From Eubacteriaceae bacterium (lineage in GTDB: Bacteria > Bacillota > Clostridia > Lachnospirales > Lachnospiraceae): a stretch of 64,000 nucleotides of DNA. The notes below the pieces were generated by a model, which saw only the letters and a list, made by a program, of their open reading frames with translations, was not told where the DNA came from and made no database searches. The stretch is taken from the NCBI GenBank assembly GCA_910574915.1, contig CAJTCR010000009.1, forward strand, positions 52,260-116,259. Reading direction: 5' to 3'. Numbering within the stretch: position 1 is the stretch's first letter; each line of letters starts with the position of its first letter. Below, one piece after another: positions 26,388 to 33,606 of this stretch. The translations under genes and the position numbers were made by a program.

Positions 26388-27017
26388 ATGAGAGACTCAG
26401 CAGTAGAAATGGCAAAAAGGCTTTTGGTGGACAGCATTTGGAAGAGTGCCAACCTGGAAGGGTTAGGGACTACATTCCCGAAGACAGAAGCAATCCTTGC
26501 AAACGCTCCGACAACAACAAAGACAGAAGAGGTTTTGTTCGTGATCAATATGAAACGTGCATGGCAGTTTTTACTGGACAACTTAAACTATGCGAACAAT
26601 ATTATGCTTTTAAGAGAATATAATAAGATTTCAGGGGAGCTGCTGTTTCATTATGCGGGTGAGATCCGTTCAATTCCGGTGCAGATCGGAGGGACATCCT
26701 GGGAACCTGAAATGCCACACACGGGGGTAATTATGGATGTATTGGATGAGTTAGACCAGATTAAAGATGCAGAAATAAAAGCATTGAAATATTTTTGCTA
26801 TATTGCACGGGCGCAGATGTTTATTGACGGAAATAAAAGGGTTGCACAGTTGATGGCAAATAAGGTTTTGATTGAAAATGATATAGGGATTTTTCAGATA
26901 CCGATTGAAAAACTGGAAGAATTTAAAGAAATGCTGATTCGGTTTTACGAAAGCGGAGAGGATAAACAAATAATTGATTATATGAAAGAAAACTGCATCC
27001 GGCGGGTGCGGCAGTAA
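26388..27017 (+). CDS. Fic-like protein with altered active-site motif
   Basis: Fic/Doc-fold protein, 209 residues. The active-site loop reads QMFIDGNKR at 143-151, where catalytic Fic enzymes have HxFx(D/E)GN(G/K)R, so the catalytic His is Gln here and the following Pro is Met. An N-terminal SANLEG (20-25) matches the inhibitory motif S/TxxxEG of class II Fic proteins. The start is set by CGGAGGA six bases before the ATG; an upstream GTG overlaps this site. It might be an inactive or altered-function relative. It has no visible antitoxin partner. Confidence 0.72.
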   Translation: MRDSAVEMAKRLLVDSIWKSANLEGLGTTFPKTEAILANAPTTTKTEEVLFVINMKRAWQFLLDNLNYANNIMLLREYNKISGELLFHYAGEIRSIPVQIGGTSWEPEMPHTGVIMDVLDELDQIKDAEIKALKYFCYIARAQMFIDGNKRVAQLMANKVLIENDIGIFQIPIEKLEEFKEMLIRFYESGEDKQIIDYMKENCIRRVRQ

Positions 27018-27328
27018 TAGCTTTGCTGACACCGCGTGCTTTCTCGGACAGACAGCAATACAGCGCATAAAAGCAATGCAGCGTTTAGTGTCGGTTTGCA
27101 AATGCATCTGCGGCTTTTTTTGTACCCCTCCGGTGGGGCTGAATGTTATATTGTAAACTGCCATGTGCGGATTCCTTTCATTTGCGGGAAATTTAGATCC
27201 GTATATTATAAGCGGTTTGCATAAAAAAGTCAATGGAGGCGGAACGTTTTTGCACGGTAAGGGCGTAAATCAGGCGCCGTGAAATAATGAAACGATGTAA
27301 GGTCTTTGGAAAGGAACGGTAAGCGTCA
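27018..27328. other. Intergenic region without a gene
   Basis: Contains a small palindrome (GCAAATGCATCTGC) followed by a run of seven T near 27115-27121, a weak terminator candidate for the Fic-like gene, and an ATAAAAAAGTCAATGGAGG stretch without coding continuation. Nothing else recognised. Confidence 0.35.
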
Positions 27329-28315
27329 ATGAAGCAAAAAGAGCAACAAAAACAAAAGGAGCAGAATGCGTCACGGCGGGAGATAGATTTTACAATTATA
27401 GGCGCTGCAATTATCGATATTCTGGCACGCCCGGTTACGCCGGATGTGTTTTTGTCTGGTTCCCAGCCAGTGAAGGAAGTGCGGCTTTCTTATGGCGGGG
27501 ATGCGTTAAATGAAGCAGTCGTGCTTGCGCGTTTTGGAAAAAGGGTGGAGCTATTTACAAAGGTTGGCGGTGATGATGCGGGGAAGCAGGTGCTTGCGTT
27601 TTTAAAAAGTGAAGGTGTTTATACCGATTGTATCAAAATCGAGGACGGGTTGGAAACGGGCACGAATGTTGTCCTGGTAGATGCGCGCGGAGAACGGTAT
27701 TTTCTGACCAATCCGCAGGGAAGCCTCCGAAAGCTTGCCAGGCAGGATATAGAACCGTATTTGGAAGATGCAGCGGATCTTGTCTGCTTTGCGGGGATGT
27801 TTGTTTCGCCGCTGCTGGATATTGCCGCGATGGAGCAGATCTTTTGCCGTATAAAAAGCAAGCCGGGGAGGATGCTTGCTGCCGATATGACAAAAGCAAA
27901 AAACGGCGAGCGGCTTAAGGATTTGGAAAAGCTGCTGCCGTACATAGATTATCTGTTTCCAAATGAAGAAGAAATTGCGCTGCTGACAGGCGAACAGGAT
28001 GCAGCAGTCAATGCCAGGCTGCTGGTCGAGGCAGGTGTGGGCTGCGCAGTCGTAAAATGCGGCAGCAGGGGATGCCTGATTCGGACACGTACGGATACTT
28101 ACAGCATTCCCGCATATCCGGTGCGGGAAGCGGTTGACAGCACAGGAGCGGGAGACTGCTTTGCGGCGGGCTTTTTATGGGCACTTTCTGAGGGGATGGG
28201 GCTGGAAGCATGTGGCAGGTTTGCATGTGCCGCGGCTTCCTGCGCAGTGGAACAGTTGGGTGCCACTGCGGGGATTCGTTCTGTGAAAGAGCCGCTTGAG
28301 CGGTACCATAAATAG
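27329..28315 (+). CDS. PfkB-family carbohydrate kinase
   Basis: ATP-dependent sugar or nucleoside kinase of the ribokinase fold, 328 residues. The N-terminal PfkB signature region is seen as LSYGGDALNEAVVLARFG, and the C-terminal catalytic motif as AVDSTGAGDCFAAGF, with the anion-hole GAGD and catalytic Asp. The first 18 residues are a Lys/Gln-rich extension not usual for the family. GGAAAGGAA precedes the ATG. It stands alone, so the substrate (fructose, ribose, adenosine or other) cannot be assigned. Its last codons form one copy of a 17-bp direct repeat that bounds the toxin cassette. Confidence 0.88.
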   Translation: MKQKEQQKQKEQNASRREIDFTIIGAAIIDILARPVTPDVFLSGSQPVKEVRLSYGGDALNEAVVLARFGKRVELFTKVGGDDAGKQVLAFLKSEGVYTDCIKIEDGLETGTNVVLVDARGERYFLTNPQGSLRKLARQDIEPYLEDAADLVCFAGMFVSPLLDIAAMEQIFCRIKSKPGRMLAADMTKAKNGERLKDLEKLLPYIDYLFPNEEEIALLTGEQDAAVNARLLVEAGVGCAVVKCGSRGCLIRTRTDTYSIPAYPVREAVDSTGAGDCFAAGFLWALSEGMGLEACGRFACAAASCAVEQLGATAGIRSVKEPLERYHK

Positions 28316-28345
28316 TTTGATAATAATGAAAAATGAAAGATATCA

Positions 28346-28374
28346 TTGTGAAGTGTCAAAAGCTATGTTATAAT
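28346..28374 (+). promoter_or_regulatory. Promoter of the small toxin gene
   Basis: TTGTGA and TATAAT with a 17-base spacer. In the leader, CATTCT-AAAG-AGAATG (28412-28427) forms a hairpin directly against the GGGGGTGAT ribosome site and could limit translation. Confidence 0.55.
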
Positions 28375-28438
28375 CTAAAAAGAGCAATCGTGTTATAGGG
28401 TGTGTTGACCTCATTCTAAAGAGAATGGGGGTGATGCT

Positions 28439-28552
28439 ATGAAAAAGAGAAAACATAAGAAACATAAGATTCATATTTCTCTTATGGAGTTGTTGACATT
28501 TGGCATATTCCTTTTAGCATTACTTACATTCGTGTTTACGTTTTGTAAGTAG
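28439..28552 (+). CDS. Putative holin-like type I toxin, 37 residues
   Basis: Tiny membrane peptide of the 'putative holin-like toxin' class (PF16935-like, TxpA/BsrG style). A very basic head (KKRKHKKHKIH) is followed by one membrane helix with the family-typical ELLTFGIFLLALLTF and a short FTFCK tail. A strong ribosome site precedes the ATG. Overexpressed peptides of this kind damage the membrane; in the cell they are held silent by a convergent antisense RNA, and the elements of such an RNA are present downstream. Family assignment rests on sequence pattern, not on a search. Confidence 0.8.
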   Translation: MKKRKHKKHKIHISLMELLTFGIFLLALLTFVFTFCK

Positions 28553-28560
28553 TCATACAT

Positions 28561-28609
28561 AGCAAAAAACCACCCTTGTGCTTTGATCGGTAGATGGGTG
28601 GCTTTTGCT
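28561..28609. terminator. Bidirectional terminator of toxin and antisense RNA
   Basis: AGCAAAAaaCCACCC pairs with GGGTGGcTTTTGCT; the flanking A-run and T-run make it functional in both directions, as is usual at the overlap of type I toxin and antitoxin transcripts. Confidence 0.75.
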
Positions 28610-28654
28610 ATTCTTTCATGGTCAACCCCTTGTGGGCGGTTGCTCCTTCTTTAT
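28561..28654 (-). ncRNA. Predicted antisense antitoxin RNA
   Basis: A minus-strand promoter (next entry) would start an RNA near 28654 that runs to the shared terminator, about 94 nt, complementary to the 3' end of the toxin transcript. This is the layout of txpA/RatA-type modules. Predicted from promoter and terminator only. Confidence 0.6.
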
Positions 28655-28660
28655 GCCTAT

Positions 28661-28689
28661 AATATAACACATCTTAGTTTTGATTGCAA
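28661..28689 (-). promoter_or_regulatory. Promoter of the antisense RNA
   Basis: On the minus strand TTGCAA (28689-28684) and TATATT (28666-28661) are separated by 17 bases. It is convergent to the toxin gene. Confidence 0.55.
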
Positions 28690-28744
28690 TAGCTTTTTTT
28701 GGCATTGTTTCATGAAAACGAGCCGCTTGAGCGGTATGACAGGC

Positions 28745-30265
28745 TTACCTGACCGCGGGATTTGTGTCCGCGCCTGTATCAAAGCAAACGGAGTCGATCA
28801 CTCTTTGCGTGTCGTTTTGGTAGACAACGAAGTTCAGCCCGCGGCAGTTTTTTGAGCGTTCTTCTGCGTCAATGAAAATGGAGCTTTTTTCATTGCCTTC
28901 CCCGGCAGCGCTTAAGACCTCATAGGTGACCGAACTGTCTGAAAGCGTGCCATCTGTAGTAAGTTCCTCCATGCCTGTTTGTTCTGTTATGTTACTGCCT
29001 GAGATTACCGCAAAAAAAGCAGAGCCGGGCGTTTCAAAAAGGTTTGTGCGGCATCCAATTCTTGCTAACAGCCCGGCGGAGGACTGTTTGAGAAACGATG
29101 TGCAGTCTCCTTTGGAAGCGATGAAAATGCTGTAACGGCTGTCTTTTAACTGAAACAGGTAAGTATCCAGGTCGGAAATGTGTGTAAGGCAGCAGTCCTT
29201 TTGGATTCCCTTGTAATACGCTTTTGTCTGCTCCCATTGCGGGCTTGCCTTACTGTCTGCAAGGCTGCGGTCTTTTAAAATATGCCCAAGATAGTTGGTG
29301 ACTTTTCTGGCACCCCAGAGGTTGCCGTGGCCGCCGTCGTGGTTGTCTGTTTCAAAGCGGTAGCCGGTTTTTTCATACAGTGATTTTTCATTAAAATCCA
29401 AAAACAGCAGCCCATGCCTGTCGGAATAGTCTCTGATTGCCGCGGATTTTTCCGCGGTCTGTGCGGTGGACGGGTTTTTAACCAGGATCAGTGAAATCGA
29501 ATTTTGCTCGCACAGCAGGCGCAGTTTGTCCAGGTAGGCTTCCATCAGCGGTACCATCGGCGTTTTCGTCTCACCGTCAGGGCGTTCAAATGGGACAAAG
29601 CCGGAGTCGCCGCAGTAGCCCGCGAGCGGGGCATAGCCTTTTAGCTCAGAATGGGTTTTTCGCCTGCCTGCCAGAAAATCATTTTCGAAAAGCCCTTTCC
29701 ATCGGGTGTGATACCGTAGGTTTGGAAAATAATAGCTGAGCAGCGACTGGTTTTCGTCCAGTGCGCAGATCGTCTTTACGGCTTCTTTTTTAACCGAAGA
29801 CCATTTCATAAAATCCATCGCTTTTCTCGTGCAGCTTTCTGCTGTGTTCAACGGTTCCTTGGCATTGTATTCAAACAGCATGTAGCAGTCTAAGATCACT
29901 GCTTTTGGCTGCTGGCAGCGCAGCGCTTCTTTTAGCCAGTAGTAGGAAACGACGAGGTTTTGCTGCTCGCAGCCTAAGTTATAGCTTGTGATGCCATAGC
30001 TGTTATACAGCTCCTGCGGGATAAAAAACGATGCGGCATGGCTGCTGCCAAAAAACAATACGTCGGCGGTATGTCTTTCCAGTTGATAAAAGCCGCAGTA
30101 AGTAGATGTCGTCGGCCAGTCGTTGTCGTAAAAAAATTTCGGAACGATTAACTGATATACGAAAAAAATACACGTAAAAAGGAGAGCGGCAAAGGCGGTA
30201 CAGGTGAGGGCAAACCGCAGATGCGTCTGCTGTCTTTTTTTGTTGTCCTGCGTTTTTTGATTCAT
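28745..30265 (-). CDS. SGNH-like membrane-anchored protein partnering an O-acyltransferase
   Basis: Protein of 506 residues with an N-terminal cytoplasmic tail, one membrane helix at about 17-39, and a large outer domain. The block-I-like motif VLFFGSSHAASF (GSSH) and a later DGGHGNLWGARK near the end of the catalytic region match the SGNH/DltD/AlgX style of acyl-transfer proteins. A beta-rich C-terminal part follows. It starts on the stop codon of the MBOAT gene (TAATG) with GGAGG inside that gene, so the two work together: the MBOAT passes an acyl group across the membrane and this protein would transfer it to a surface glycan. The acceptor is unknown. Confidence 0.78.
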   Translation of the reverse strand: MNQKTQDNKKRQQTHLRFALTCTAFAALLFTCIFFVYQLIVPKFFYDNDWPTTSTYCGFYQLERHTADVLFFGSSHAASFFIPQELYNSYGITSYNLGCEQQNLVVSYYWLKEALRCQQPKAVILDCYMLFEYNAKEPLNTAESCTRKAMDFMKWSSVKKEAVKTICALDENQSLLSYYFPNLRYHTRWKGLFENDFLAGRRKTHSELKGYAPLAGYCGDSGFVPFERPDGETKTPMVPLMEAYLDKLRLLCEQNSISLILVKNPSTAQTAEKSAAIRDYSDRHGLLFLDFNEKSLYEKTGYRFETDNHDGGHGNLWGARKVTNYLGHILKDRSLADSKASPQWEQTKAYYKGIQKDCCLTHISDLDTYLFQLKDSRYSIFIASKGDCTSFLKQSSAGLLARIGCRTNLFETPGSAFFAVISGSNITEQTGMEELTTDGTLSDSSVTYEVLSAAGEGNEKSSIFIDAEERSKNCRGLNFVVYQNDTQRVIDSVCFDTGADTNPAVR

Positions 30266-31695
30266 TAAAAACCTCCGTAAATAAAATCTTTTGGATCAAA
30301 GCCAAATCCGTAGGTGCCAAAGATCATAATAAGAAGAATTGCCGTTAGATAGACGCCAAAGCGGATATATACCGGATTTTGCAAAATAACGTTTCGAATG
30401 CTTATTCCCTGTTCCTGCTTGTGCTCGATATAAAAAAGGACGCAGACCGATCCGGTGAGCACGCACCATTCTTTCCAGTCCAGCCCAAGTGTGAGCAGCT
30501 TGTCGTTGAATAAAATCCACGGGTTATGAACAAAAAACATGCTTTTTAGCATGAAAAGCCCCGTCGTTAAGCTGTCGGCTCTGAAAATAATCCAGGCGCA
30601 CATCACCCAGAAAAACACGCCAGCACGCTGCAAGCACGTTTTTATGCCCTGCGGCATTTGGATACGTCTGTAAAACCGCTCTTTTACAGGAGCGGACAAG
30701 CTTCCGGCGATCTGGTAGCACGCGTGCATCATGCCCCAAAAGATAAATTTATAACCTGCGCCGTGCCAGACACCGCTGATGAAAAAAGTAACAAGCAGGT
30801 TTTTGTATTTTGCCACTGTGCCGCCTTTGCTGCCGCCAAGCGGGATATAAATATAGTCGCGCAGCCAACTGCTTAGGGAAATATGCCATCTGCGCCAGAA
30901 TTCTTTTACGGAACAGGCAAAATACGGGCGCCTGAAGTTTTCGGAAAGAGTAATGCCAAACAGTGCGGCACTTCCCTGCGACAGCTTTACACACGCCAGA
31001 AAATCCGCGTACAGCTCCAGGCTGTACAAAATGCCGGCAACGAGTATATAGCATCCCGTATATTGTTTCGGATGCTCAAATATTTCCCGTACGATGATAT
31101 CCGCACGGTCTGCAATCATAAGCTTTAAAAAAAATCCCCATAAGAGTAACTGGCACCCTTTTACAAAGCAGGCTTCGTCGAACCGGTGCCCTTTTACAAG
31201 CTGGGGGAAGAGCTCGCCATATCTTGGAATCGGTCCTTGGATCATCTGCGGAAAAAAGCATAAAAACAGCATATATTTTGCTGGATTTTTTTCAGCCTGT
31301 ATCTTTCCTTGATAAAGGTCTGCAAGATAAGCAAGGATCTGCAATGTATAAAAGGAAATGCCAAGCGGGACAATCCAAAACACAGGCGGCATGTGAAAAA
31401 CCAAGCCTAATAAAAAGTCGCCGTTTTTCATAAAAAACCAGGGCAGCGCAACAAGGATAACCGTAGAGCCAAACAAAAGCCTTCGGTATCGCGTGCAATG
31501 CTGCAGCAGCAGCCCGGCGCCATAAGACAGCAGGGCGCTTAAAAGCACGATCCACCAGCCTGTGCGGTAGGCGATCAGATAAAAGGCGCCGCTTGCGGCT
31601 AACAGGATCACCCACCGTATCCGCAGGGGAACGGTATAATAGATCAATAGCGCAATAACTAAAAACAGGTAAAATCCAAATGCAGTGTATGTCAT
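30265..31695 (-). CDS. MBOAT-family O-acyltransferase (AlgI/DltB-like)
   Basis: Polytopic membrane acyltransferase, 476 residues from MTYTAFGF, about ten helices. The MBOAT signature is seen in CFFPQMIQGPIPRY, FWRRWHISLSSWLRDYIYIPLGG and, with the catalytic His, FFISGVWHGAGYKF. The start at MTYTAF is preferred because GAGAGGA lies about ten bases upstream; an ATG 11 codons earlier has a ribosome site that is too close. It likely acylates an extracellular polysaccharide or teichoic acid together with the coupled SGNH protein. Confidence 0.9.
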   Translation of the reverse strand: MTYTAFGFYLFLVIALLIYYTVPLRIRWVILLAASGAFYLIAYRTGWWIVLLSALLSYGAGLLLQHCTRYRRLLFGSTVILVALPWFFMKNGDFLLGLVFHMPPVFWIVPLGISFYTLQILAYLADLYQGKIQAEKNPAKYMLFLCFFPQMIQGPIPRYGELFPQLVKGHRFDEACFVKGCQLLLWGFFLKLMIADRADIIVREIFEHPKQYTGCYILVAGILYSLELYADFLACVKLSQGSAALFGITLSENFRRPYFACSVKEFWRRWHISLSSWLRDYIYIPLGGSKGGTVAKYKNLLVTFFISGVWHGAGYKFIFWGMMHACYQIAGSLSAPVKERFYRRIQMPQGIKTCLQRAGVFFWVMCAWIIFRADSLTTGLFMLKSMFFVHNPWILFNDKLLTLGLDWKEWCVLTGSVCVLFYIEHKQEQGISIRNVILQNPVYIRFGVYLTAILLIMIFGTYGFGFDPKDFIYGGF

Positions 31696-31760
31696 CTGTC
31701 GTATCCTCTCTAGTTCTCTTCCAACCATTTCCTTTGTATTATCGTCAGTTTTCTATCAAA

Positions 31761-31780
31761 ACTTTAGCTATAACTAAAGT
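31761..31780. promoter_or_regulatory. 20-bp palindrome, candidate XRE operator
   Basis: ACTTTAG and CTAAAGT arms with a TATA-type centre, only one mismatched pair in the 20 bases. It lies between the divergent MBOAT and XRE genes, 71 bases before the latter, where an autoregulatory operator would be expected. Confidence 0.5.
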
Positions 31781-31850
31781 ATATTTGTTTTAGATTGTTA
31801 ATCTGCACGCGAGACTTCTTTAAAATGATGGCAGGAAGGAGACGGCAGAG

Positions 31851-32183
31851 ATGACAGATTTAGATTTTAAGACGATAGGCGCAAATATTAAAAAGCGGAG
31901 AAATAACCTCGGCATTACGCAGGAATCCATTGCAAACGCACTGGACGTCAACCCCAGCCATATTTCCAATATTGAGTGCGGACGCGCCAATCCATCCCTG
32001 ACCGTCCTTGTAAAAATAGCAAATATCCTGCAATGCAGCGTGGATGTATTTATCAGCGGGGAGTATACGTTTGACGCAGAAAACAACTTGGAACAGCCGC
32101 TTGACGAGATGATTCTGGAAAAGCTTAAAAATTGCAGCGCAGAGAAAAAGAGCCGGGTCTTAAAGATGATTGATTTGCTTTGA
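31851..32183 (+). CDS. XRE-family helix-turn-helix regulator
   Basis: Small DNA-binding protein of 110 residues. The HTH_3 domain covers 8-65 (GANIKKRRNNLGITQESIANAL then NPSHISNIECGRANPSL); the last 30 residues (EKLKNCSAEKKSRVLKMI) are a short helical tail as in SinR-like regulators. The ATG follows AAGGAG. Targets are unknown; the palindrome upstream suggests autoregulation and possibly control of the divergent acyltransferase pair. Confidence 0.88.
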   Translation: MTDLDFKTIGANIKKRRNNLGITQESIANALDVNPSHISNIECGRANPSLTVLVKIANILQCSVDVFISGEYTFDAENNLEQPLDEMILEKLKNCSAEKKSRVLKMIDLL

Positions 32184-32259
32184 AGCTGGTTTTGTGATAG
32201 AATACCACTATGTGTGCAAATAAATAAAGTGAAAATAAACGATCAAAGGAGAAACTGAG

Positions 32260-33558
32260 ATGATTTGGGCAAAAGAAGAGACTTTGTCACGTGCCGAGAT
32301 AGAAGCACTCCAGTTGGCAAGGCTGCAAGAGACAGTTTGCCGGGTGTATGAAAAGGTACAGCCATACCGTGAAAAAATGGATGCAGCAGGGGTCAAGCCG
32401 GACGATATCCGTACGCTTTCCGATTTGAAGCGTCTGCCGTTTGTTACCAAGCAGGATATGAGGGATAACTATCCGTTTGGGCTGTTTGCGGTGCCAAAGG
32501 ACGAGCTGGTGCGTATTCACGCGTCAAGCGGTACGACAGGAAAACCGACGGTAGTTGGATATACGAAACGGGATCTGGACGTGTGGACAGAGACGGTTTC
32601 GAGAATCGCGGCGTTAGGCGGTGCGACCAGGCAGGATGTTGCACAGATCTGCTTTGGATACGGGATGTTTACAGGCGCCCTTGGATTGCATTACGGGCTG
32701 GAGAAGATCGGGGCTGCAATGGTGCCGTCTTCGACTGGAAATACGGAAAAGCAGATTATGTATATGAAAGATTTTGGAACGACGCTTTTGGTGGCGACGC
32801 CGTCGTATGCGCTGCGTATTGCGGAAGTGGCAATGCAGATGGGGATTGACCCAAAGACCGGCCTAAATGTAAAGATCGGGCTGCTGGGCAGTGAGCTTTT
32901 GACCGAAGCGATGCGCACAGAGATGCATAAGCTCTGGGGCGATGAAATGCTTGTAACGTCCAATTATGGCATGAGTGAGCTAAACGGGCCTGGTGTCTCC
33001 GGTGAATGTGAATATTTGTGTGGGATGCATATCAATGAAGACTTTTTTATCCCGGAAATTATCGATCCAAAGACCGGGGAAGTGCTGTCGCCTGGTGAAA
33101 AAGGGGAACTGGTGATTACGTGCATTTATAAGGAAGCGCTGCCGTTAATCCGCTACCGCACAAAAGATATTACAAGGCTGATCTACGAGCCTTGCAAATG
33201 CGGACGTACGACAGTCCGTATGGAAAACTTAGACGGCAGGACGGACGATATGTTAAAGATCCGCGGCGTCAACGTCTTCCCAAGCCAGATCGAGGAGGTG
33301 CTGCTTGGCATCGACCAGATCGGGCCGCATTATGAGATTATCGTTACAAGAAAAGACCATACCGACAGGCTGGAGATCCGGGTAGAGCTTGCAGATCCGG
33401 TAGACGAGTTTCGGAAATTGCAGGAGCTGGAACAAAAAATCAGGCATAAGCTGCGTATGGTGCTTGGGCTGGATGCGAAAATCCGCTTAGAGTCGCCGAA
33501 TACGTTGCAGCGGTTTGAAGGAAAAGCGCAGAGGATAAAGGATTTAAGGAAGATTTAA
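32260..33558 (+). CDS. paaK: Phenylacetate-CoA ligase family protein
   Basis: AMP-forming aryl-acid CoA ligase, 432 residues, cytoplasmic. The adenylation motif HASSGTTGKPTVVGYT is near 87-102, the YGMSELNGPGVSGE block near 237-250, and the C-terminal domain contains MLKIRGVNVFPSQIEEVL and a catalytic Lys in FEGKAQRIKDL. It heads the operon paaK-iorA-iorB-ACT. In anaerobes this set degrades aromatic amino acids: aryl-pyruvates are oxidised to aryl-acetyl-CoA, and PaaK can interconvert arylacetate and its CoA ester, giving ATP in the reverse direction. The acid specificity is inferred from context. Confidence 0.93.
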   Translation: MIWAKEETLSRAEIEALQLARLQETVCRVYEKVQPYREKMDAAGVKPDDIRTLSDLKRLPFVTKQDMRDNYPFGLFAVPKDELVRIHASSGTTGKPTVVGYTKRDLDVWTETVSRIAALGGATRQDVAQICFGYGMFTGALGLHYGLEKIGAAMVPSSTGNTEKQIMYMKDFGTTLLVATPSYALRIAEVAMQMGIDPKTGLNVKIGLLGSELLTEAMRTEMHKLWGDEMLVTSNYGMSELNGPGVSGECEYLCGMHINEDFFIPEIIDPKTGEVLSPGEKGELVITCIYKEALPLIRYRTKDITRLIYEPCKCGRTTVRMENLDGRTDDMLKIRGVNVFPSQIEEVLLGIDQIGPHYEIIVTRKDHTDRLEIRVELADPVDEFRKLQELEQKIRHKLRMVLGLDAKIRLESPNTLQRFEGKAQRIKDLRKI

Positions 33559-33606
33559 AAAAGCAGACAAAGAGAAACGCTTTTAATAGAAAGGAAGGAA
33601 CATTTC

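Larger units (their letters stand above)
28289..28736. repeat. 17-bp direct repeats bounding a toxin-antitoxin cassette
   Basis: GAGCCGCTTGAGCGGTA occurs at 28289-28305, within the end of the PfkB gene, and again at 28720-28736, just before the convergent acyl-modification gene. The core is palindromic (CCGCTTGAGCGG). The 431-bp repeat unit contains only the type I toxin-antitoxin module. The arrangement resembles a site-specific insertion or a long target duplication. Confidence 0.75.
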
